From: Geosiphon pyriformis
Taxonomy: Eukaryota > Glomeromycota > Glomeromycetes > Archaeosporales > Geosiphonaceae
Direction of reading: 5' to 3'
Assembly (NCBI GenBank): GCA_016748015.1
Contig: JAAOMT010000135.1
Span: 983,296 to 1,047,295, forward strand
DNA length: 64,000 nucleotides
This document shows positions 1-9,855 of this stretch, piece by piece (position 1 is the first letter of the stretch; each line of letters begins with the position of its first letter). The notes beneath the pieces were generated by a model. The model saw nothing but the letters and a program-made list of their open reading frames with translations. It made no database searches and was not told where the DNA came from. A program made the position numbers and the translations under genes.

Positions 1-104
1 TCTTCATAATGTCTGGTATGTCATAAACCTTTAACTTTCGAGTCACTTTTCTTTATTCTACCTTAAGAATCTCGCAAACCCATAAAGCAAAAGATATATT
101 TTAC

Positions 105-233
105 CTCTTTATTTTGGGGTCTTTCTTGCCAAGTGTTCTGAATCGTATCAGACCGTCCATCATCTGAATTCACTTGTATATTCACGCTCAACCCAGTTGA
201 AGCTATTGTTGAGTTATCATCACTTGCATTCAT
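105..233 (-). CDS. 5' coding exon of an unidentified gene (partial, runs off the window)
   Basis: The minus strand has an ATG at 233-231 followed by 43 open codons that end at a GAG/gtaaaa donor (intron begins at 104). The peptide starts MNASDDNSTIASTG and is rich in Asn, Ser, Asp and Thr, so it looks like a disordered N-terminus. No family was recognised. The rest of the gene lies in the intron (104-1) and beyond the window edge. It is transcribed away from the septin gene, which suggests a shared intergenic promoter. The reading is supported by the exact phase-0 fit of ATG to donor and by polar, non-random composition. It could also be a chance open stretch. Confidence 0.5.
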
Positions 234-352
234 GATGTTTGGGTTATCGAGAATTTCCTAAAGCTTGAGCAATACTTAAACGTGAGCAAAATTAATAATG
301 ATTTGAAACAATCACATTAATACACTTTGTTTCTTTCCTTTCTTCGCTATAG
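234..352. promoter_or_regulatory. Divergent intergenic region between unknown gene (-) and septin gene (+)
   Basis: This stretch separates the minus-strand ATG at 233 from the first septin exon I can place (353). It must also hold the unresolved septin start exon, or an intron joining to it, because the pyrimidine-rich stretch ending in TAG at 350-352 looks like a splice acceptor. No clear TATA box or other named element was identified. Confidence 0.3.
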
Positions 353-2306
353 ATAATTCTGCGAGTGCCCACTCGGGTGGCAAAGTAAGCTTCTTAATTT
401 TAAGCTTCGAACTTATTACATAATATATTGAGCTTAGAGCATCAATTGACTTTATTATTTGAAAGAAATTTATTACAATCCTATATTTATGTTGAAAAAT
501 ATTTCATAGTACTCCATTATGTTAAGGTGTTTTTGAAAGGAAAATCTAAATTTGATTTTCAATTTTAGTTAGCAGCGGCTATAAATGGTGTTATTCGAAA
601 GAAACTGCAGGGCTACGTCGGCTTTGCCAATCTTCCGAATCAGGTGCATAGGAAATCCGTAAAAAAAGGATTTCATTTTACGGTGATGATTGTTGGTATG
701 TTTACATGTACATCTTGGCGACTCTACAAAATAATTCCTTTGTTTAATCATCGATTTTTTATCCTTCAATTCCATCACTCTAGGTGAGTCTGGTTTAGGA
801 AAATCTACTCTTGTCAACACTCTATTCGGCACCACATTATATCCACACAAAGCAAATGCAGAACCAACAGATGAGTCACCAAAGACAGTAGAAATTCAAT
901 CTTTGAGTGCAGGTACAAGATCCTAATTTGCATATTTATTTATTCATTTATTAATTACAACTTTGGCTCACTCAAAAATTTGAATTTATTAGATATCGAA
1001 GAAAATGGCGTTAAACTGAGACTTACTGTCGTCGATACTCCAGGATTCGGTGATTTTGTTAATAATGAAGAAAGGTATTTCTATCTTAAAGCATTCATTT
1101 GAAAATTTGTTGATCCTAAATCAACGGCACTCTCTAATAGTTTTGTTTGTTCTATTAGTTGGAAACCTATACTTGAAAATATTGAAGCACGTTTTGATGC
1201 ATACCTCGAGCAAGAAAATCGTGTAAATCGTCGTAAGATGGTCGACAATCGCGTCCATGCATGCATTTACTTTATTGCCCCTACCGGCCATTCGTATGTA
1301 TATTGAAGATTTTGTTTCCAGATTTTTTCTCGAATATAAATATTAATTCCTCCCTATTAATACAATATAGACTCAAACCTTTGGATGTTGAGTTTATGCG
1401 ACGATTACACACCAAAGTTAATCTCATTCCAGTCATTGCCAAATCCGACACATTGACTGAAGACGAAATTATCCAATTCAAACAACGTATATTGGATGAT
1501 ATCGCTTTCCATAAAATTCAAATCTACCAGGCTCCTCAATATGAATACGATGATTCAGAAACTGTAGCTGAGAATCGGGAAATAATAGTAAGTAAACCGG
1601 ATACCATGTGTTTTTCTCTATATTGCAATCCTAAAAACCTGATAAATTTTCCCAATTCAAATTAGAGCAAAATTCCATTTGCAATTGTTGGTAGCGACAA
1701 GGAAGTTGAACTTCCTGATGGCCGTAAAGTTCGAGGTCGTAAATATCCATGGGGTGTGATTGAAGTCGATAATCAAGATCACAATGATTTCGTTAAACTT
1801 CGACAAATGCTCATTAGGTCAGGATCTAGTTTTATCATTTTTTCTTTAAGATTGGTGGCATGAAAACAAATTTTAATTTATTCATCCAAGTTAACCAATT
1901 AATTCAAAATGCTAGAACTCACATGGAAGAACTCAAAGAATACACCAGTGACGTTTTATACGAGAACTATCGTTCCGAGAAACTAGTCTCTTTGGGAGTA
2001 CAACAGGACCAAACTGTCTTCAAAGAAGTAAATCCACTTGCTAAGATGGAGGAAGAACGTCAACTTCATGAGGCCAAGCTACAAAAGATGGAAGCGGAAA
2101 TGAAGATGGTATTCCAACAAAAAGTCCAGGAAAAAGAAGCCAAACTGAAACAATCGGAAGAAGAACTATACGCACGCCACAAGGAAATGAAAGATGCCCT
2201 AGAGAAACAACGAATGGAATTAGAGGAAAAGAAGAGAAGATTGGAATCTGGGAGACCGATTACTCCAGAAAAAGCAAAGAAGAAAGGGTTGTTTAATAGC
2301 AAATGA
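353..2306 (+). CDS. CDC3: Septin, Cdc3/AspB class
   Basis: Septins are filament-forming GTPases acting at the septum, bud neck or hyphal cortex. Hand-spliced exons: 353-384, 569-695, 784-912, 993-1074, 1159-1293, 1371-1587, 1666-1817, 1916-2306. Introns are 77-184 nt and all phases agree, giving at least 420 residues (AspB-type septins are about 420). Motifs in order: polybasic [16 protein letters not shown] before the G domain, P-loop GESGLGKS, switch II DTPGFGD, base-recognition AKSD, septin unique element [11 protein letters not shown], then a long Glu/Lys/Gln-rich coiled coil from about 1990 to the stop TGA. The N-terminal start exon upstream of 353 was not resolved: the 353 exon begins in mid-codon and its open frame has no upstream ATG before a stop at 304-306. 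The Cdc3-class assignment rests on the GYVGFANLP block and the [18 protein letters not shown] coiled coil. Confidence 0.93.
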
Positions 2307-2695
2307 TTTATTAAATATTTAGAGATAGAATTCAATTTGAGTCATTATTTTTATTTTGGACGACTTTTTGGGTGAGTGTGGGTTATCTTATTATACAGTT
2401 CGGGGTTTTTTTGGGGGGAGGGACTTCAAAAGTTATACAGCAAAAAATATTTTCACCACTCATCAATCAGTCTTTCAAAAGAATATTTTACATATAACGC
2501 CGGTAGTTTTTTTTTTAGATTTCTTAATACTTTTTGAGATGTAATTTTTATTTATTACCTTTACACTACTATTTAACTACTATTACTACATTACTTTGAC
2601 TACTTTATATCTCGCCTTGTGGGGTTTCACTATCATTACGAACATTAAACGTGATGCGTCAAATTTGGCGGAATTCTATATATAATACACTATTT
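2307..2695. other. Intergenic, septin 3' flank
   Basis: No gene was seen here. The stretch starts with the probable septin 3' UTR, followed by T- and G-runs around 2405-2420. A 62-codon plus-strand ORF (2356-2544) has no recognisable features. Confidence 0.5.
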
Positions 2696-3073
2696 TCAAA
2701 TTCCCGCTTTTGTTACGATTCTTATTTGAGGTATCTCAAATTCCACAATTACAATACTGTATTCTCCCACCTTTCCAAATATATATCTTATTATTTCAGC
2801 AATTTTGGTGATAATTAGTCTTGTGATGCAAAGGCTTATTGAGATGGATTTGAAAACCTGTTTCGATTTGTCCCAAAAAGCTCCAGCCAAATATAGTTTT
2901 ATTCGATTGGTTGCGGATAAAATTTGATGTATAAAACCGTTATTGTTTATATGTTTCAAAACTACAATGGTAATGTGAGAAGTAATTTTCTTGGGTGAAG
3001 AGCTTTTTTGGTTTTCAATATTCATATCTAGCGCTACGACTGTAATGAATAAAAAATTACAAGAATTCATCAT
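2696..3073 (-). CDS. Orphan ORF, possible small secreted protein (hypothetical)
   Basis: A 125-codon minus-strand ORF starts with MMNSCNFLFITVVALD, a short hydrophobic stretch that could be a weak signal peptide. A mixed Ile/Val/Lys-rich body follows. No family was recognised. Its length in such AT-rich DNA is more than chance usually gives, which is the only support. There is no intron evidence and no neighbour in an operon-like arrangement. It may equally be a decayed gene fragment. Confidence 0.3.
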   Translation of the reverse strand: MMNSCNFLFITVVALDMNIENQKSSSPKKITSHITIVVLKHINNNGFIHQILSATNRIKLYLAGAFWDKSKQVFKSISISLCITRLIITKIAEIIRYIFGKVGEYSIVIVEFEIPQIRIVTKAGI

Positions 3074-5554
3074 TTTCTAAAAATAGATATGAATTTCTAG
3101 AAGATTTACTTAAAAAGACGTCATTATTTAAGATCCTTATTTTGAAAATAGATAATTAAAAGGAGCAGTTTAATAGTGAAATTAACAGTTTAGTGAGTAT
3201 TTAAGATCTGTATTTTATTATTAATTTAATCGTTAAAGGGGGAATTTATAATTTTTGCGCTTTAAACGTACAACTGAAGAATGGATTATATTTTGAAAAA
3301 GATGCTATTTTCTGAGACAAGCTTCAAGAGCTAATCTTTTTATTATAAATAAACCAATAATATATTCCCAATTCTCTTAAAAAAAGCTCTTTAAACGCCA
3401 AAAGCGTGGAAAATTTATTCATTAAACTGTATGTTGAAAGAAAAGGGATTTTTGCAAGATGAGGGTAAGTAGAAATCCAAGCTACTCGTTAAATTCTAAA
3501 TTGAAGCCAAGACTGAAAGTAATGTATAAATGATAAAGGAAATTTTTATTTTAAATGATTTACAAAATATCTTAAAATCTGCGAATTAAATATTATTAAA
3601 CTTAATGGGAAATTTTCATTAAAAATCATACATAAAAATTAATTTAAAATTTAAAAATTGAATTTATGTTGTTGTTGATTTTTTCATAAACCAATAAAAA
3701 CAAAATTAACTATTTATCTTAATAAAATTATGACCAAAATAAAATTCATATTATATATTTGTTTGCAAACAAAAAGTGTATTTTTGATAAAATTTATATT
3801 AATTAATTTTTATATTTTTTATAACTTGTAATGATTGTAATTTTAAAAACAATTATAATAATTAGTAATTTATTTAATTAAATATTGTTAAACCGAATTT
3901 TAAGTTTAAAAATAAATAATTATAATATTATAATATTTGTTATTATTAAAATTCTTAATTAATATTATACTTTTTTCTTTTTTATCATATTTTAATTTAT
4001 TAATAATTATATTTTTTTATTAATTAAAATTATGTTTAAAAATGTTGAAACTTTTTATTTGTAATAATTGCTAAAAGTAATACTAAAAGTTTTTTAACAA
4101 TTTAAAATTTTATATTTTAATTCAAATTTGTATTTATTATTAATAGAATATTAATTAAATTATAAATATATATTTTTTAACTTTAAAAAAAAATTATTCA
4201 AAATGTTATATTAAAAAATATGTGACAAATAATTTGATTAAAAAATTTAAAATATATTTAAAAACAAAATATAAAAAAAATTTTTTTAAATAACATATTT
4301 GTAATTACTTTAATTTAAATTTTTAGGCTTTATTACAAAATCAATTTTTTGATAATAATATTTAAAGTTTTAATTTAAATTACAATCAATTTTATGAGTT
4401 TTTGTATAAGTTTTTTTGTAATTTTATTAATAAATTTTTTTAAAAAAAATTAAATTAAACTTTTATTTATTATTTTAGAGTTTTTTTTTAAATATTTAGT
4501 TAATAAATAACAATTTTATTTAAATAATATATAAATAATAATTAATTGTTTACAAATAGTATTTATTTATTTAATTTTTTAATTATTGTTATATTATTAA
4601 ATATTAAATATTAAATATGTTTTTTAATATTAAAACTATATATATAATTTTATAAAATAATATATTGTAATATATTTTTTTGTTATTTTAAAATAATAAT
4701 TACATTATAAACTAATAATTATTAATATATAAAACTTTTTTATTTTTTATTTTTACTTTGTTAACTACATAATTAATTAAACTAATTATTTATAAGTTTG
4801 CTGATTTTTTAATTAATTAAACAAATATATTATATAAATAGTTATATTTTTATTATATTTGTTTATTAATTTTTTTATAAAATAATAATAAATACAAATT
4901 TACAAAATTTGCCAAAATTAAAATTATTTAATAATAAATCATAAATACAAAAATTAATAAAAAAACCAATTATATTTTAAAAACAATAATTATATATATA
5001 TATATAACTTTTTCTTTTATATATACAAAATTTTACAAAAAAAAAAGTTTTTAAAAGAAATTTTAGTTTTTTAGTTTTTAAGATTTTATAAATATTAAAT
5101 TATTTAATTAAAAACTAATAACTATTATTATTATTAATATAATTAAAAAGAAATTACAAAAAATATTGTATATAGTTTTATTAAAAATAAATAAAAATAT
5201 AAAAAATTTCGAAATAAATAGTTTTTTTTTATCTTTAAATAATAAAATAATTATTTTCGATATGTTTAATAATATAAAAACTGATTCTAAATATGTATTA
5301 AAAAACTTTTTATAAAATATTTTTATAATAATAATAAAATAATTAATTAAAAAAGTAAATTTAAATTTTGCAAATATTAAGATTATTAAAATTAAATGCA
5401 ATATAAATAAATATTTGTTTTTAAATTATTGTATAGCTATACTTATTAAATTAGTAAATTTTAACTTAAATTTTACTAAATTTTATAAGATAAAAATTAA
5501 TATATATATTTAATATAAATTAATATAATATTAATAAGCCCAAATAATAATTAC
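3074..5554. other. Very AT-rich gene-free block upstream of LINE A1
   Basis: Nearly all A/T from about 3540 onward, with poly-A and poly-T runs, (AT)n at about 4992-5005 and scattered short direct repeats. No coding exon was supported. A 97-codon minus-strand ORF at 5108-5401 is a low-complexity Ile/Leu/Phe/Lys product of the AT bias. It may be a fully decayed repeat, but no remnant is recognisable by eye. Confidence 0.6.
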
Positions 5555-7962
5555 AAAAAACTTCTTTCTCTCCTTTGTCCCAAATTCCTGAAAAAGAGTC
5601 AAATTTTGAAAAAAGTTTTTTCTGTTTTTGCATACTGTCTTCCACTATTTCACAAGAATCAAACAAAAACTTGTAAAAACTCTTTGTCTCCTTAATTTTA
5701 TGACCATGACCAGAGCTAAGAGTAAAAAAGCTGCACCTGATATCTGTTCTAGGATATCTAATAAAATTTCAACCAGAAGAGCTCTTTCTGTTGTAGAAGC
5801 AACTAAGCAAAACGTTTTAGAAGCCTTCTTCTTACTTAGTAATTGTGAAAAGCTGCTTTTGGTAGCCACTGAATCAACTTCCCCATCTTTGGCTGGTTTT
5901 TCACCAGTCAAAGTTCCTTCAAAGAGACATACTTGGGTTAGTCCCAGTGTTGCCTCCACCCCAACTAAGAGCCCAAAAGTTTTTAATAATAGACCAGTAA
6001 ATAAGCTGGTCTTCCTTTCTATAGACTTAACACCTGGTGCTTCTGGCACCATCTCTTCAAAAAAAATGGTCAAAAAGACCAAAAGTTCAGAAAAGTGGGA
6101 GCAGTCGCTTGCCTCTGCTATTGTCACACTGAACTCTTTTGTGGTTCCCAATAAGATCCTAGATGAGATCTCAGTAGCATCATCTGGCACGTCATCTAAG
6201 ATGGGCCAAGATCAACTACTGGCTGTGTTGCAAAATGTGGTGTTTTCCAATAGATCATTGCCGGTTTTAGAAGCAAAACAATCTCCTCCTGTTGGGTCAC
6301 CTGTTCTTGAGAACTGGGCTGATCAAATGGAAACTGACTTATCTCCTTCTCTAGTTTCTGGTGCTACTTTTGGTGATGCTTGGGAAACTATTACTAGTCA
6401 TCAAAGGTTTGCTGGGTGGGTGGCCTCCACTCTGGTGCCTGGTGCTACTTTCAAGACCAAATTGGCTCATGTTAAGACTGTTTTTCAGTCTGTGCATGGT
6501 TTCTTGGGTGCCAAATCTGTTTCAAAAGACAATGTGAAGCTTTTCTGTATGGAGTTTGCTTCTCAACAGTCTTTGGAAGCTGTGTTTCTGGTTGAGCTTA
6601 CAAGCTCTGTTCGTTTGGCCACTCTTAAAATTGCCAAGTCTTTGGTGGTTTCTGAATTTGGTTCTTCTTCTGCTGCTGTTGTGCTGCATGATATACCTTT
6701 GGGTGTGTCTGCTGCTGACATTAAGTTGGCTCTTAGTGTGTTTGGTAGTGTCACTCGTGTTATGCTGAAGCCTGCTGGCATTTGGCAGTATGTGGTGGTT
6801 TATTTTGAAAAGTTGGACTCTGCTGTGTCTGCCTTGAAGCATTGGTTAGTCTTGGTGGACAAGGATAGTGTTAGAATTCTCCCTCTGATAAATCAAAATG
6901 AGACTATTTTGTTTCGTGATAAGTTTAAGACCAAATTGGTCAACCTTCCCCCTGGTTGTACTGCCTTTGAAATCAGTGATATGATTTCTCAGATTGATGG
7001 TCGTACATGTTTTATCCCTCGTTTTCCTGATTCTGGTCATTGTTCCCAGTTCGCTTTGGTTACATTTGGCTCTCAAGGTGATTTAAATTCTGCTGTAGTC
7101 AAGACTAGTACTCTAAGGAAATGCCGTATCTGGTGGGAAACTCCTGGCTGTCGGCACTGCTTTAGGTGTTAAGAAATAGGCTATCTGGCCATAGATTGCA
7201 AAATTTCCCCACCCCCCACTCCCAAGGTTCCCAAGATTTTCAAGTCTCGTTTTGTGGGTTCTGCTTCATATGCCAAGACTGCTGCTCCTTCTGGTCTTTC
7301 TGAGTTTCCTCCTTTGGTGGCTCCTTTGGCTGCTTCTGTTGTTGATCCTGCTGTTGGTTCTAGATTGGACTCTTTGGAAAAGCAGATTTTGGATTTGGCT
7401 GTTCTGGTTAAGTCTATTGTTGAGCCTGTTAGTTTTTTGGTTGCTTTGGTGTCTCGTCTTCTTGATGATAATGCTGCTAAGGCTGTTCAAGTCAAGAAGG
7501 ATCTCATTTCTATGAAAAATGCTGCTAACAATTTTTCTAATCTCTTGGTTGGGGTCTCCAAGGACATTGCTTGTCTTAGATCTGAGGTTGACTTTGGTGA
7601 TATAGATTATAATAGTATGCTGGCTGTTAAGCCTTCCTTTTTAAGTGAGGACACTATTAAGCGTGTTATTGCTTTGTGGTGTATGTCTGGTACTGAAACC
7701 AGAGGCAATATTGAGTCTACTAGATTGTTTCTTAGTGAGTTTATTTTTGACTCTAGGAATCTGAATGGTGTCATTGAGAAAATTCGTGGGTTGGGATTAT
7801 TTCCACCTACTTTTGATTCAGCATAGTGAGTCCTTGATTGGGCCGAGTGTCTGATCACATGTAGAAAACGCATGATTTACGCCTATAATGTAATTCCTTC
7901 TGTGGTATCATAGTTTAGGTGATATTTGGGTCTCGCTCGTTAAAATATAAAAAAAAAAAAAA
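5555..7962 (+). mobile_element. LINE copy A1: short non-autonomous element carrying only an ORF1-like gene
   Basis: The element starts with a leader containing AACTTCTTTCTCTC and CCCAAATTCCTGAAAAAGAG, closely like the 5' leaders of LINE copies B, C and D. It then has one gag-like ORF. It ends with the family's 3' block (7841-7864, related to ggctcgagtggc...acatgtag), a gctcgttaa end and a run of 14 A (7949-7962). No endonuclease, reverse transcriptase or RNase H sequence lies between ORF1 and the tail. GC content is clearly higher than in the flanks and there is only one stop, so it looks young. The next LINE (A) begins directly after the A tail. Confidence 0.75.
5700..7826 (+). pseudogene. 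A1 ORF1: RNA-binding gag-like protein with one in-frame stop
   Basis: One frame runs from an ATG at 5700 (also open to an upstream ATG at 5628) to TAG at 7826, broken only by TAA at 7170-7172. Order: Ser/Lys-rich N-terminus; an RRM-like fold around AAVVLHDIPLGVSAADIK to WQYVVVYFEKLDSAVSALK (about 6670-6840); a second RRM-like unit around TKLVNLPPGCTAFEISDM (6930-7090); then a CCHC knuckle, CFRC-x4-G-Y-x4-C, with Tyr replacing His and the stop inside it. A C-terminal part with heptad-like SRLDSLEKQILDLAVLVKS and a further unrecognised domain follows. The layout matches ORF1 of the full-length copies but the sequence is diverged. By analogy the protein would bind the element RNA. The TAA could come from CAA by C-to-T change. 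Confidence 0.7.
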
Positions 7963-7995
7963 TCAAACCCTTTTTTTGTTAGACCAACTGCCACT

Positions 7996-9855
7996 ATGAG
8001 TGGTCTTAGTGCTAAGAAAAGATCTGCCAGAGTCTCAACCATTGGTTCAGTTGGTGGTGGCTTAACTCAAAAAGTCAAGAAGCCTCTCAGTGGTGTTAAA
8101 CTATCAAGTGCGGATAAAAATCTCAAAGATAGTGGGCTTATTAGTGTGGACAAGCAACTTACTAACATGAATACAGATAGAGAAGTCTCTGATAGTAAAA
8201 CCACTTTTGACTCCCAAGTAAATACACCCAATGCAAAGCATTTCAATACTGGTGCGGCTATCAGTTCCCTTCTTGGCTCTATTAATTATGACATGGATAA
8301 TGAGGAGAAGGTTTTTCTTCCTCCCTATTTGTCTTTCTCTTTGGAAAAGGTGTGGGTGGACCCCAAAATTGTTAAAACTTAAGTGGAAGTAGCTGTGAAG
8401 AAATCTTTTGCTTTGAACATTAATCTTTTGGCTGTAGAAGGGAAATCAGCAATGGTTAAAACTCAGGTCATAAAAAACTTATTTTCAGGTATCAATGGTT
8501 TTGGGGGGGCCACTACCTCCTCAAAATTTGAAGGGATCATTAGATCAATATTTACTTCATCAAAAAGCATGGAAAAGGCTGCATCATTGGCCAGAGATAA
8601 TAATATTATTGTGAACAGTGATCTTAAGAAACAAGGAATTCACTCAGATTGGGCCATAGTAATTAAGAAAATTCCCATGGATATGCCAAAGGAAATGATC
8701 ATCGCCGCAGTATCTAAGTTTGAAAAAATTGAGTTGATCAAAATCCTGATTGGTTTATGGCAAAAGGCTGTGGTGGAATTCGCCGAACTGGAACAGACTG
8801 TGTTTTTGGCTGCTAGGTAGTCCTTTCTGATTGGTAAAGACTTGATTTGTGTGGCTATGGTGGTGGGCGATTGTGAAACTTGGGCATTTAGGGATCAGTT
8901 CAGGGCGCTTTTATTTACTTTGCCAATAGGAATTACTGCTCATGATCTTGGAGATCTTTTTGAAAGAGCTGGTGGAAAAACTTGTGTCATAAATCGGTCA
9001 TTAGAGACTGGTAATAGGGTCTGCTGTGCTGTTGTTTGTTTTGATTCTGATGAAGTTTTGGAGTCAGCTTTTTGCATGGAGCCAATCTTTGGTGGTATGA
9101 AACTCTCATGGGCTAGGCTGGATTTGGTTCGCTGTGAATAGTGTGGGAAGTTCGGTCATTTTGCCTTGGAATGTGATGCTGAGGTTGCATCAGCCCTCAA
9201 ATCTTCAAAGTTTTTTATAAGGCCTGCCAACCCAAAAAATTGTCTCCAGCTGGCCAAATTGTATGCGAAAAAAAATATACCAATCTCTTGTCCTGTTGCC
9301 TTTGGTGGCAAATCTTGGGCTCAAATAGTTTCAGTTGTTTCGGTTTCTTGTGGTTTTTATGCTGGTTCTGGTTCTGGTTTCTCACCTTCCGGTGCTTTGA
9401 GTTTAGGTGGGACATTTCCCTCTCTACCTGTGGTTGATTCTTCTTTGAGTGCTCACTTGGCACTTCTGGAACGCTCTGTGGAGCTTTTGTCTGAGCAGAT
9501 TTCGGACATTCTTTCTTGTCTTGACAATGTTGGTTCAGTACCCTTGGTGCCTTCCTCTCAAATGGCTTCTTCTGTGGTTGTTTCTTAGTCCCCAACCTCT
9601 GCTCTTTTTGTGATTGCAAACTCCGACTTAGATTTTAACATGACAGTTGATGATTCTGGTGTCTGGCCTACTTCTTTTTCTCCAGGTGTTGCCAATTTGC
9701 TCTTGGGTCTGAGTAGCTCCAAAGTTCTAACTTCCAAAGTTGGTGGTCTGAAATTGAAGTTGGTTGTCCTCAATATCTCTGTTGGTTCAATTTTGGCTAA
9801 TTTGGATCAGTTGTGTGCTGGCTCAGGTTCTTCGGTTATTTCTTCGTCAAAATGA
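7996..9855 (+). pseudogene. LINE A ORF1 (gag-like, RRM-like domains and CCHC knuckle)
   Basis: A single frame from ATG 7996 to TGA 9853-9855, about 619 codons, is interrupted only by four stops: TAA 8380-8382, TAG 8818-8820, TAG 9139-9141 and TAG 9586-9588. Comparison with other copies shows the first two replaced Gln (KTQVE) and Trp (RWSFLI), both C-to-T or G-to-A changes. Domains: polar N-terminus; KSFALNINLLAVEGKSAM block; RRM-like unit DWAIVIKKIPMDMPKEM to WQKAVVEFAELEQT; second RRM-like unit RALLFTLPIGITAHDLGDLF; knuckle C-x2-C-G-K-F-G-H-F-A-L-E-C with one stop inside it; a Ser/Gly-rich region with an AHLALLERSVELLSEQIS coiled coil. The product would coat the element RNA. Confidence 0.85.

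Noticed and set aside
5108-5401. 97-codon minus-strand ORF in AT-rich DNA
   Set aside because: Composition is almost only Ile, Leu, Phe, Lys and Asn, as expected from A/T-only sequence; no start context or family.
9215-9619. 134-codon minus-strand ORF opposite LINE A ORF1
   Set aside because: A mirror of the Ser-rich ORF1 region; composition reflects the opposite strand and it is not conserved in other copies.
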